In this document: positions 42,325 to 51,278 of the stretch, piece by piece | Numbering within the stretch: the first letter of the stretch is position 1 | How the letters are laid out: each line of letters starts with the position of its first letter | NCBI GenBank assembly: GCA_003152315.1 | Contig: PLZV01000033.1 | Coordinates: 39,689 to 103,688 of the forward strand | From: Verrucomicrobiota bacterium | GTDB taxonomy: Bacteria; Verrucomicrobiota; Verrucomicrobiia; Palsa-1439 | Direction: 5' to 3' | DNA length: 64,000 bases | Program-made: the position numbers and the translations under genes | The notes under the pieces: generated by a model | Seen by the model: only the letters and a program-made list of their open reading frames with translations | Databases searched by the model: none | What the model was told of the DNA's origin: nothing

Positions 42325-43383
42325 CTATTTGGCAGTGGCGCTTACGACCACGACCATGAACGAGTCAGGTTTCTGGGCTGGTCGAGATTGACCTTCCACC
42401 GGGGGCCCAAACTCCGCCGTGGGCAGATACACCGTATGGGTCGTCGGATCGTTACCCATGGTTCGGGCATTCCGTGGCGTCGAAACGGTCTGGACTACCT
42501 CGAATTTGCCCGGCGCGGTCTCACGGACAACGGCCAGGGTGCCGTCGCGGCAACTGGCAAAAGCGTCGCCATCGAATAGCGTGGCGTCGACGCCGGCGCC
42601 AATCGGGACATCGCCAAGGACTTTGCCATCATCCGCGCCCATCACGATCAGCTTCTGCGGCTTTCGACAACCAATGAACAAACGGCGATGCACGCGATCC
42701 ATCGACATACCAACCGGCGAACCGCCGGGAGCGGTGGCCCATTTGTTGACGACCTTCATCGTCTTGGTGTCCAGCACCGCCACCTGGTCCTTGTCTTCGA
42801 GGTTGATGTACGCCTTGCCCGCGCCATCGGCCACGAGAAACTCCGGCTTGCCCCCGAGTTCAACCGCCGCGTCCGCCTTGCCCGTCTTGGGATCCACGTC
42901 CGCCGAGATGGGAACCAGTACACCCGCGTCCCCACAGACCACCAGCACCTTGCCACTGGCCGGGTCGTAGATGATCCCGTCGGCGTCGGCAGCCGCTTTG
43001 ACCGTGCCGAGCACCGCGTAGGTCTTCAAGTCGAAGATGACAACCGAGGCATCCTCGCCGTCGGTGATGAAGCCGCGTCCGACGCTGGGGACGATGGCCA
43101 CGCCGTGGTTGCGCTTCTGGCCGGGGATGTCAGCAACGGTCTTGCCCGTGGTGGCATCGAGAACCATCGTGTGCGTCGAGCGCGGAATGTAGAGAAGCTT
43201 GTGCTCAGGATCGACGGTCAGGTAATCCCACCCACCTTCGCCACCGACATGGAACAGCTTGGAGACGTGATACGATCGCGTGTTCTTCGGCGTGGAGGCG
43301 GAAGTCTGCGCGTGTGCCAACGAGGCGACCAGGACTGTCAGTGATAATGGAAAAAGGATGTGCGTGATCTTGCTCATCTTCAT
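42325..43383 (-). CDS. Exported YncE-like beta-propeller protein
   Basis: About 352 residues from ATG 43383, which has GGAGG 6 nt before it and starts a signal peptide (ILFPLSLTVLVASLAHAQ). Seven-bladed propeller repeats of the type HKLLYIPRSTHTMVLDATTG, KTYAVLGTVKAAADADGIIY and KVVNKWATAPGGSPVGMSMD are clear. YncE-like proteins bind DNA or surface partners; many are uncharacterised. The longer ORF start at 43473 is not used. Confidence 0.85.
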   Translation of the reverse strand: MKMSKITHILFPLSLTVLVASLAHAQTSASTPKNTRSYHVSKLFHVGGEGGWDYLTVDPEHKLLYIPRSTHTMVLDATTGKTVADIPGQKRNHGVAIVPSVGRGFITDGEDASVVIFDLKTYAVLGTVKAAADADGIIYDPASGKVLVVCGDAGVLVPISADVDPKTGKADAAVELGGKPEFLVADGAGKAYINLEDKDQVAVLDTKTMKVVNKWATAPGGSPVGMSMDRVHRRLFIGCRKPQKLIVMGADDGKVLGDVPIGAGVDATLFDGDAFASCRDGTLAVVRETAPGKFEVVQTVSTPRNARTMGNDPTTHTVYLPTAEFGPPVEGQSRPAQKPDSFMVVVVSATAK

Positions 43384-43617
43384 GAAACCTCCAATTGATT
43401 GAGTTCCGTCGTTCCCGCGAACGTGCGTCGTGCTGTGGAACCAGTCCATACCAACAAACCGAAGAGGGGTCAAACCCCTTTGTGTGTGGCTGGGACCGCA
43501 CTTGTCTTCTTAACGGATTTACTCTTCGCTGCACCTCCGCTTTCCTCCTTTACCCATTCCCCTTGAATAAATCTCTATCGGGAGTAGTCTACTTATGTAA
43601 GCAGAATGGAGTGCATC

Positions 43618-44316
43618 ATGAAACAAACATCAAAACTTCTCGTAGTCGCGGTTGTAGCCCTCAGCACCAGCCTTTTAGGCGCAAAAACAACCTTCGCCCA
43701 ACATGGTGGCTTTGGCGGCGGTGGATCTCATGGCGGCGGGGGATTTCATGGCGAAAGTGGCGGATTCCATGGAGGTGGCGGGGGATTTCATGGCAGCGGG
43801 GGATTCCACGGCGGTTGGGGCGGCGGCTGGGGCTGGCGCGGCTGGTATCCCTGGGGCCTCTCGTTTTCCTACGCGGCTTCACCGTACTACTACGACCCTT
43901 ATTATTACTACCCACCCGCGTACTATCCGGCGACCTCCTACTACTACGCGCCGCCTGCGGTCTACAGTTCGCAGCCAGCCTATGTCTATGACTCACCACC
44001 GCCCGACCCAAAGGTAATCGACGTCCAACCACAGCGGTCTGTTGACCGTCCGCTTTCACCGACAGCCGTCGATCGTGATTCGCCTCCACCGCCACCGCCA
44101 ACAATCCAGCGCGGCGGTCAGGGTCAATTGACCACCGTGGCCGATGTAAAGGCGCTGGCAAAAGCGGGCCTCAGTGACGAAGTCATTCTCAGCCACATCC
44201 GCAATTCCCAAGCGGTGTATCACTTGACGACAGCCGAGATCATCGACCTCAAGAACAGCGGCGTCAGCGAGAAGATAATCGACTTCATGATCAACACGGC
44301 CAGCTCGTATCGCTGA
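43618..44316 (+). CDS. Exported Gly/His- and Tyr-rich protein
   Basis: 232 residues from ATG 43618 (GGAG upstream). Signal peptide (KLLVVAVVALSTSLLGAKTTFA), then a low-complexity segment of GGFHG-type repeats, a Tyr/Pro-rich segment (PYYYDPYYYYPPAYYP), and a conserved C-terminal domain: LTTVADVKALAKAGLSDEVI and IIDLKNSGVSEKIIDFMI, a helical motif often at the end of such surface proteins. Possibly a cell-envelope or adhesive protein; no enzyme motif. Confidence 0.75.
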   Translation: MKQTSKLLVVAVVALSTSLLGAKTTFAQHGGFGGGGSHGGGGFHGESGGFHGGGGGFHGSGGFHGGWGGGWGWRGWYPWGLSFSYAASPYYYDPYYYYPPAYYPATSYYYAPPAVYSSQPAYVYDSPPPDPKVIDVQPQRSVDRPLSPTAVDRDSPPPPPPTIQRGGQGQLTTVADVKALAKAGLSDEVILSHIRNSQAVYHLTTAEIIDLKNSGVSEKIIDFMINTASSYR

Positions 44317-44475
44317 ACACAACCTTCGGTCTGTCCGAGAGTCCGACGGGAAATACCGGGCCAACCGCGCCTTGGTCCGTCATCGCGTCCGCACTTGCAC
44401 GAAGTGCAATGGCGAAAGCCTCCTGACTTCTGAATTCTGTCCCCCGTCCTTCATCTGCTATATTCTTTCCTCGGA

Positions 44476-46929
44476 ATGTCCGTCAAAATCCATTTGGCCA
44501 AGAAGACCGTCGCGCTCGGCGTCGGCGACATCGTCGCGGAGCCACTCGCCAATGGCGGGCGCGTGGCGGGGTTGGGCGTCTGGACGCGGCTGGCGCTCGG
44601 ACGCGAGGCGCATGTGACCCATCAGCGCACCCAGGCCGGACTGTACGAGGGCTACGCGCGGGAAATCACCATCCGCCACAAGACGGTCGTCGATGGTTTC
44701 GACGTGACGATCTCGGGCCGCATCGACGGCGTTCATCCGCCCCACAACGGCGGCGCGTACGTCATCGAGGAAGTCAAATCCGTCATCGTCCCGCCGCTCG
44801 TGTTCGCCGCGCTCGACGCGAATTCCTACCCGCATTACGTCGAGCAACTCCGCCTCTACTGCTTCTTCATCGAACAGGAACAGAAAACCGCCCTCGGCCG
44901 CCTGGTCTTCGTGAATGTGGCGGACGGCACCACGAAGGAAGTCGAAATTCGCGGCCCGTTCGACGACTGCGCGCGCCTGATCGCCGACCGCGTGCGTTCG
45001 CTCATCGCCCAAGCGCAGGAAGAGCAACGCCGCCAGGAGGAACGCCGCACGCACTCCGGTTCACTCCGCTTTCCCCACGACAAACCCCGTGCGCATCAGG
45101 ACGAAATGATGGCCGCGGTCGACCACGCCCTGAAAGAAGGTCGTCACCTGCTCGTCTCCGCCCCAGCCGGCGTGGGCAAAACCACTGCGGCGCTCTATCC
45201 CGTGGTAAAGTACGCCCTCGCCCACGATAAACGCGTCTTCTTCGTCACCGCCAAGAATACCCAACAGCAAATCGTCCGCGAAACTCTCAAGCGTATGGGG
45301 GTCGACCGCTCGGCCCACCCGAACGCCGTTTTCTTCCGCGCCCGCGAAAGCATGTGCATCAACGATGTCTATGCCTGCCGCGAAGAATTTTGCCCGCACC
45401 TCCGTGACTTCCACGCAAAGCTCGAAGGCACCGGCATCGTGAACCGCCTCCTCGCGCAACGCCTTATCATTCCTGACGCGATGATGGAAGCTGGTCGCGG
45501 CGTGAGCCTGTGTCCCTTCGAACTGGCCCTGATCGAGGCCGAGCTGACCGATGTGATCGTCTGCGACTACAACTACGTCTTCGACCCGCAGGTTTACTTC
45601 CGCCGTTTCTTCCTCGACGCCGATTACTCGGACGCCATTCTGATCATCGACGAAGCGCACAACCTCGTGCAGCGCGCGCTGGAGTATTATTCGCCCGTCC
45701 TCTCGCGCCAGCAAATCCTCGACCTGAAACGCAACCTCCGTCACGTGGATCCGTCCCTCGCCAAAGAACTGAAGAAGTTCCTCGACCAAATCGACGACTT
45801 CTTCCGCCAACAAACCCGTCCCCAGGTCGACGAATACACCCAACTCGACGACGCCGAACTCGCCCAGGACAAATATCTCATTCCCTCGCCGCGCGGTTTC
45901 TTCGACGAACTCAAGCCGACCTTCAGCAAGCTGTCGATGCGCTACCTCTTGGACAAAACGACCAGCGGACGCGCCATCCCCGACGACCCCGTGGACGAAT
46001 TCTTTTCGACGCTCGGCCAGTTCTGCGGTGTGCTCGCGATGGAAGGCGAGGAGTTCTCCTACATCTACGACACCACCGGCGGCGAGGCGCTGAAGATCGT
46101 CTGCAAAGATCCGTCGCGGCAGTTGGCGCAGCGGCTCGAAGGTTTCCACAGCGTCATCGCGATGTCAGCCACCCTCGACCCGATGGAGTTCTACCGAAAA
46201 ATGCTCGGCTTCGACCCCGAGCGGACCGACCAGGCGAATTTCCCCTCACCTTTCCCCAAGGAAAACCGGCGCATCATCGTGGTGCCAACCGTCTCAACCA
46301 CGTTTCGGGCGCGGGTCGCGCATTACGGCAAGATCGCCAACATCATCGCGACCACCGCCTCCGCCCGACCCGGCAACTACATGGCCTTGTTCCCCAGCTA
46401 CGACTTTATGCGCGGCGTCGCCACCCGACTGCCTGACGGCCTCTGGGAGGTCATCGTCCAGGAACCGAAAATGTCCGAGTCGCAGCGCCTCGCGCTTTTG
46501 GAATCACTCAAGGAACCCCAACCGCCAAAACTGATCTTCGCCGTCCAGGGCGGACTCTTCGCCGAAGGCGTCGACTATCCGGGGGAAACCCTCTCGGGCG
46601 TGATTATCGTCAGCCCAGCCCTCCCGCAGGTCAGTTTCGAGCGGGAATTGATGCGTCAATACTATGAGCAGCATTACGGCAAAGGCTTCGAATTCGCCTA
46701 CCTCTACCCCGGCATGAACCGCGTCATTCAGTCGGTCGGTCGCCTCATCCGCTCAGAATCGGATTTGGGCGTGGCAGTGCTTGTCTGCCAACGCTTTGCG
46801 CAGCCGCAATATTCAACGCTTTTCCCTCCCGATTGGTCTAATAGCTTGGCCGATGCGCGCGCTGGTTACAATTTGGCTACGGAGCTGCGAGATTTCTGGG
46901 GTGGTAACCGCCGTAACCACCCTCGGTAA
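44476..46929 (+). CDS. XPD/DinG-family Fe-S helicase with N-terminal nuclease-like domain
   Basis: 817 residues. N-terminal 150 residues resemble PD-(D/E)XK nucleases: SGRIDGVHPP then IEEVKS. Helicase part: Walker A APAGVGKTTAAL, four Cys of the Fe-S domain (MCINDVYACREEFCPHL and later C), DEAH box IIDEAHNLV, and motif VI QSVGRLIRSESD. Superfamily 2, 5'-3' polarity, DNA repair. Helicase-nuclease fusions of this kind are known as bacterial ExoV/DinG-like proteins. The 3' end stops 76 nt before the squalene-hopene cyclase start. Confidence 0.85.
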   Translation: MSVKIHLAKKTVALGVGDIVAEPLANGGRVAGLGVWTRLALGREAHVTHQRTQAGLYEGYAREITIRHKTVVDGFDVTISGRIDGVHPPHNGGAYVIEEVKSVIVPPLVFAALDANSYPHYVEQLRLYCFFIEQEQKTALGRLVFVNVADGTTKEVEIRGPFDDCARLIADRVRSLIAQAQEEQRRQEERRTHSGSLRFPHDKPRAHQDEMMAAVDHALKEGRHLLVSAPAGVGKTTAALYPVVKYALAHDKRVFFVTAKNTQQQIVRETLKRMGVDRSAHPNAVFFRARESMCINDVYACREEFCPHLRDFHAKLEGTGIVNRLLAQRLIIPDAMMEAGRGVSLCPFELALIEAELTDVIVCDYNYVFDPQVYFRRFFLDADYSDAILIIDEAHNLVQRALEYYSPVLSRQQILDLKRNLRHVDPSLAKELKKFLDQIDDFFRQQTRPQVDEYTQLDDAELAQDKYLIPSPRGFFDELKPTFSKLSMRYLLDKTTSGRAIPDDPVDEFFSTLGQFCGVLAMEGEEFSYIYDTTGGEALKIVCKDPSRQLAQRLEGFHSVIAMSATLDPMEFYRKMLGFDPERTDQANFPSPFPKENRRIIVVPTVSTTFRARVAHYGKIANIIATTASARPGNYMALFPSYDFMRGVATRLPDGLWEVIVQEPKMSESQRLALLESLKEPQPPKLIFAVQGGLFAEGVDYPGETLSGVIIVSPALPQVSFERELMRQYYEQHYGKGFEFAYLYPGMNRVIQSVGRLIRSESDLGVAVLVCQRFAQPQYSTLFPPDWSNSLADARAGYNLATELRDFWGGNRRNHPR

Positions 46930-47005
46930 ATCCGCTTTACAAGCCCGGTTGGCGTATTGTACTGTTCTGAGCGCTACAGGGTTTAAGGAGGAAGTTGTTG
47001 ATAGT

Positions 47006-49075
47006 ATGATTCAAGCGAAGGAAGATTCGTATCTACAATTAATCGAGCGGCTCGAAGGTGCCATCTCCGGAGCGCAGGATTGGTTGTTGGATCAGCAGGC
47101 CCATGACGGGCATTGGTGCGCCGAGCTGGAGGGTGACACCATTCTGGAGTCGGAGTACCTCTTCTACCTCCATTTCGTTGAAAAACTCGACCCGGTTATT
47201 GTCCGTAAGGTTGCCAACTACGTCCGCTCCAAGGCGCTCCCGGAAGGTGGCTGGTCCATCTATCCCGATGGCCCGATGGAGTTAAGCGCCTCCGTCAAGG
47301 GCTACCTCGCCCTCAAAATGGCGGGCGATTCCGTCGACGCGCCACACATGGTCAAGACTCGTGACGCGATCCTCGCCGCCGGCGGGATGACGCGCTGCAA
47401 CACCTTTACGAAAATCGCCCTCGCCATGATCGGGCTGTACCCCTGGGGCGGCTGCCCGGCGATTCCACCGGAGCTAATTCTCCTCCCGAAGTGGTTCAGC
47501 TTTAGCATTTACAACATGTCCTCGTGGTCGCGGGCGATGCTCGTACCGCTGTCGATCATCCGCTCCTGTGAACCGGTCAAGCCCCTTCCCCGCGAATGGC
47601 AGTTGGATGAACTGTGGGTCGGTGGTCGCGAAAAAGCCGACATCCGCCTGGCACGGGACGAACGTACCTGCACCTGGCACAATTTCTTTTTGCTCGTTGA
47701 CCACTTGCTGAAATTCGTCCACCGCCATCACCCCGCGCCGTTCGTGCGACGTTTCGCGCTGCTCAAGGCGGAACGCTGGGTGATCGAGCACGGCCGGACG
47801 CCCGGCGGCTTGGGCGCGATTTTCCCGGCGATGGCCAACTACGTCATGTCCCTGCGCGTGCTCGGTTACAGCAATGAGAGCTACCTCGTTGTGCACGGTA
47901 TTCGCGAGATGGAAAAACTCGAAATCGAGGAAGGCGACACACTGCGGCTCCAGCCCTGCTTCTCCCCGGTTTGGGACACCGCCATCAGTATCAACGCCCT
48001 CCACGAGTCCGGCCTTTCCGCCGACCACGCCGCGCTTCAGTCCGCCACCCGCTGGCTGCTGGACAAGGAAGTGCGTCGCCCCGGCGACTGGCGCGTGAAA
48101 CATTCCGAGAGCCATCGCTATACCGAACCGAACAAGCCCGTGGGCGCGTGGTTCTTCGAGTACGACAACGAATTCTATCCCGATGTTGACGACACCGCCA
48201 TGGTCTTGATGGCGTTGAACCGCGTCAGCACGGAGTTTGATCGCGAAAAATTTGCCGCCATCCGTCGTGGTACCCGCTGGGTCCTCGGCATGCAGGGCAA
48301 GGACGGCGGCTGGGCCAGTTTCGACAAGGACAACGACAAGTGGCTCTTCACCCAGGTGCCCTTCGCCGACCACAACGCCATGATCGATTCAAGCACGTCG
48401 GACATCACCGCCCGCGTGTTGGAGTGTCTGGGACATTTCGGATTCACGATGGAGGACGATTGCGTCCAGAAGGCCATTCGCTTCCTCAAACGCGACCAGT
48501 GCGCGGACGGCTCCTGGTTTGGTCGCTGGGGCACGAACTACATCTATGGGACATGGCAGGTGCTGCGCGGGCTGCACCTCATCGGTGAAGACATGCGCCT
48601 GCCCTACATTCGCCGCGCCGTGGCCTGGCTCAAGACGTCGCAAAACGCCGACGGCGGCTGGGGCGAATCGTTGCGCAGTTACGACGACACCCAGTTCAAG
48701 GGCATTGGCAAGAGCACGGCCTCGCAGACGGCCTGGGCGCTCATGGGTCTGATTTCCGCCAACGAAGTCGACTCACCCGAAGTCGGCCGCGGCATCAAGT
48801 ACCTGCTCAATCAACAGGAACTCGATGGCGGGTGGGATGAGGAATTGTTCACGGGCACCGGTTTCCCTCGCGTGTTCTATCTGCGTTATCATTACTACCG
48901 TCATTATTTCCCGCTCATGGCATTGGGGATGTATGCGCGCCACCTGCTGCAGGGCTTCCCGCCCGTGCCGCGCGAACAGGAGAAATCGCGCGTCATCCAG
49001 TTGTTCTACAAGCAACCGCGCATCTTGAGAAAAGTGGCGCGCTTGCGCGCGTTGGCGCACCTAACCGAAGTCTAG
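47006..49075 (+). CDS. shc: Squalene-hopene cyclase
   Basis: Cyclises squalene to hopene, first committed step of hopanoids. About 689 residues. Catalytic acid motif DVDDTAMVLMALN (DxDD), and multiple QW motifs such as DGSWFGRWGTNYIYGTW and DGGWGESLRSYDD. Peripheral membrane enzyme. The start is uncertain: ATG 47006 is in frame and homologous in position, with AGGAGG 14 nt away; the track ORF at 46781 overlaps the helicase gene. It leads the rightward shc-hpnH-hpnG operon. Confidence 0.95.
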   Translation: MIQAKEDSYLQLIERLEGAISGAQDWLLDQQAHDGHWCAELEGDTILESEYLFYLHFVEKLDPVIVRKVANYVRSKALPEGGWSIYPDGPMELSASVKGYLALKMAGDSVDAPHMVKTRDAILAAGGMTRCNTFTKIALAMIGLYPWGGCPAIPPELILLPKWFSFSIYNMSSWSRAMLVPLSIIRSCEPVKPLPREWQLDELWVGGREKADIRLARDERTCTWHNFFLLVDHLLKFVHRHHPAPFVRRFALLKAERWVIEHGRTPGGLGAIFPAMANYVMSLRVLGYSNESYLVVHGIREMEKLEIEEGDTLRLQPCFSPVWDTAISINALHESGLSADHAALQSATRWLLDKEVRRPGDWRVKHSESHRYTEPNKPVGAWFFEYDNEFYPDVDDTAMVLMALNRVSTEFDREKFAAIRRGTRWVLGMQGKDGGWASFDKDNDKWLFTQVPFADHNAMIDSSTSDITARVLECLGHFGFTMEDDCVQKAIRFLKRDQCADGSWFGRWGTNYIYGTWQVLRGLHLIGEDMRLPYIRRAVAWLKTSQNADGGWGESLRSYDDTQFKGIGKSTASQTAWALMGLISANEVDSPEVGRGIKYLLNQQELDGGWDEELFTGTGFPRVFYLRYHYYRHYFPLMALGMYARHLLQGFPPVPREQEKSRVIQLFYKQPRILRKVARLRALAHLTEV

Positions 49076-49104
49076 AAATTTTTGAACCCAGGAGAAGCCT
49101 AACA

Positions 49105-50463
49105 ATGAGATTCCCATTTACACTGTCGGCGAAGATCGCGCGCCACATCATCACCAACAAGATCAAGAAAACCGGGAAATTCGCCCTCGTGCTCCAGCTC
49201 GAGCCGTTGCATACCTGCAACCTCACCTGCACCGGCTGCGGACGTATTCGCGAGTATTCCACCAATCTCAAGGACATGATGAGCCTTGAGGAGTGCCTCG
49301 ACTCCGCAGTCGAGTGCAATGCGCCCATGGTCTCGATCTGTGGCGGCGAACCGCTCATTTACCCGAAGATCGAGGAACTCGTTGACGGCCTGCTCGACCA
49401 GGGCCGCATCGTTTACGTCTGCACGAACGGCATGTTCATGCGCAAGAAAATGCGCGACCACCTCGCCCGCACCTACAGCACCGCCATCGAGCCAAAACTG
49501 GAAGCGTTGCTCGCGCAGGACCTCATCACCGACAAGGAAGCCGTCGAGATCCGCAAGGGCAAGAATGACGGCCGCCCGGGCATCAAGCCTTCAAAATGGA
49601 TGTATTGGAACGTCCATATCGACGGTCTCGAATACATCCACGATCTCATCGTCGAGCGCGAAGGCGTTTTCAAGGAATGCATCGAAGCCATCAAGATGGC
49701 CAAAATTCTCGGCTATCAGGTCGCCACGAATTGCACGGTCTACAAAGAGACCGACATGGACGAAATCGAGAAGATGTTCGACTTCCTCTCGGCCCTCGGC
49801 GTGGACGGTCACACGATCACCCCCGGCTACGAGTACGATGCCGCCAAAAAAGACATGCTCAAGCGCCTGAACAAGCAGCCCGAGGACTTCTTCCTCACGC
49901 GCAAGCTGACCCGCGACAAGTTTAAGAAAGTCGTGGAGTGGGGCCAGAAATACACCTTCTTCGGTTCACCGATTTATCTCGAATTCCTCGCCGGCAAGCG
50001 CGACCTGCATTGCACCGCCTGGGCGATCCCGACGCGCAACGTCAAAGGTTGGAAGGCCCCCTGCTATCTCATGACCGACGGACATTACGCAGGCTATCGA
50101 GAGATGCTCACGAAGGTCGATTGGGACAAATACGGCGTCTTCGACGGCGTTGCCCGCGACCCGCGCTGCGAGAATTGCATGACGCACTGCGGTTACGAGC
50201 CCACGCCGTCCCTCGGCATCGACACCCAACGGGGCGACACGTGGAAGCTCATTCGCTACAACTTCGGCGCGAAACCACAGCCCATCGCCGCGGGTTCCCA
50301 AGTGGACGTCTACAACGGCGTCACCACCGGCCGCGGCCACCTCACCGGCAAGCGCGACTCCGTACAGTCCAATATCCGTCAGGTGCTCGCGGACAAGGAA
50401 GTCAATGCTGCCGTTGCCGCGGCAACCCATGATCACGACCATGGTGACGACTGCTGCAGCTAG
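49105..50463 (+). CDS. hpnH: Adenosyl-hopene synthase, radical SAM protein HpnH
   Basis: Joins an adenosyl radical to hopene to start the C35 side chain. Radical SAM Cys motif in HTCNLTCTGCGRIREY, SAM-contacting Gly in CGGEPLIYPK, and VHIDGLEYIHD. 452 residues is longer than typical HpnH (about 380): there is an extra segment after YSTAIEP (ALLAQDLITDKEAVEIRKGK) and a His/Asp/Cys tail (THDHDHGDDCC) that could bind metal. AGGAG precedes the ATG; 29 nt after shc. Confidence 0.93.
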   Translation: MRFPFTLSAKIARHIITNKIKKTGKFALVLQLEPLHTCNLTCTGCGRIREYSTNLKDMMSLEECLDSAVECNAPMVSICGGEPLIYPKIEELVDGLLDQGRIVYVCTNGMFMRKKMRDHLARTYSTAIEPKLEALLAQDLITDKEAVEIRKGKNDGRPGIKPSKWMYWNVHIDGLEYIHDLIVEREGVFKECIEAIKMAKILGYQVATNCTVYKETDMDEIEKMFDFLSALGVDGHTITPGYEYDAAKKDMLKRLNKQPEDFFLTRKLTRDKFKKVVEWGQKYTFFGSPIYLEFLAGKRDLHCTAWAIPTRNVKGWKAPCYLMTDGHYAGYREMLTKVDWDKYGVFDGVARDPRCENCMTHCGYEPTPSLGIDTQRGDTWKLIRYNFGAKPQPIAAGSQVDVYNGVTTGRGHLTGKRDSVQSNIRQVLADKEVNAAVAAATHDHDHGDDCCS

Positions 50464-50501
50464 GATAGTCGTCGCGACGCCTCGTTGAGGCGCCGAAAAC
50501 C

Positions 50502-51278
50502 ATGATCGCCATTCTTGTTGCCGTTCGCCAGGAACTCAAGCCCATCCTGCGCCGCGCCGACGCCGACCACGTCGTCCGCCAGGAACATCTCGACTTCCAC
50601 GAAGGCACGCTCGGCGGCCAGCCCGTTGCCCTGCTGGCGCTCGGCATCGGCAAGGAGTGTGCCCGTATCGCCGCCGAGATGACCATCCACTGCTACCGGC
50701 CGGATCTGGTTATCAGTTCCGGTTTTGGCGGCGGGCTTCAGTCGGACATCCGCGCTGGTGACATCGTCGTCGGCACCGAGATTCTCGAACTTCGGAAAGA
50801 TCAGGGAGCCAGGATCACGTGGGACACAACTCACAAACCCGTCCACCCGGATCGCATCCATGGTGACGACACGACGGGAATCCGCGTCCACTATGGAAAA
50901 ATCCTGACGACCGATGAGATGGTATTGCGGGCGGAGAACAAGGCACGGATCGGTAAGGCCACCGGTGCCCTCGCCGTCGACATGGAAACCAGCGCCGTCG
51001 CCGCCGTTTGCGCGGCGCGCCAGACGGATTTCCTCGCCGTCCGCTGCATCACCGACAACGTTGACGAGAATCTGCCCGACGAGTTCAACGACTTCTTCGT
51101 CCTCGGCCAGTTGCGCGCCAAACGGGTGATTTCCAGTTGCGCTCGCGACCCGCGCGTCCTCGCCGATCTCGCGCGCCTCGGTTACCGCGCCAAACTCTCC
51201 GGCGATAAACTCGCCCGCTTCCTCGAAGCCGCCGTCGCGCAGCTACACCTTCCAGCCCTTGCGCCGCGCGGCCTCTAA
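50502..51278 (+). CDS. hpnG: Purine nucleosidase/phosphorylase-family protein, HpnG-like
   Basis: 258 residues of the MTA/SAH nucleosidase fold: VISSGFGGGLQSDIRAGDIVV, VDMETSAVAAVC (the ribose-binding Met-Glu) and CITDNVDENLP with the general acid Asp. In hopanoid operons HpnG removes adenine from adenosyl-hopane to give ribosyl-hopane. Position right after hpnH (38-nt gap) supports this. The last 36 nt overlap the convergent hpnN gene, so the two mRNAs are complementary there. Confidence 0.85.
   Translation: MIAILVAVRQELKPILRRADADHVVRQEHLDFHEGTLGGQPVALLALGIGKECARIAAEMTIHCYRPDLVISSGFGGGLQSDIRAGDIVVGTEILELRKDQGARITWDTTHKPVHPDRIHGDDTTGIRVHYGKILTTDEMVLRAENKARIGKATGALAVDMETSAVAAVCAARQTDFLAVRCITDNVDENLPDEFNDFFVLGQLRAKRVISSCARDPRVLADLARLGYRAKLSGDKLARFLEAAVAQLHLPALAPRGL

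Noticed and set aside
45061-46149. 362-aa minus ORF inside the helicase gene
   Set aside because: Shadow of the helicase, which has all its motifs in the other strand.
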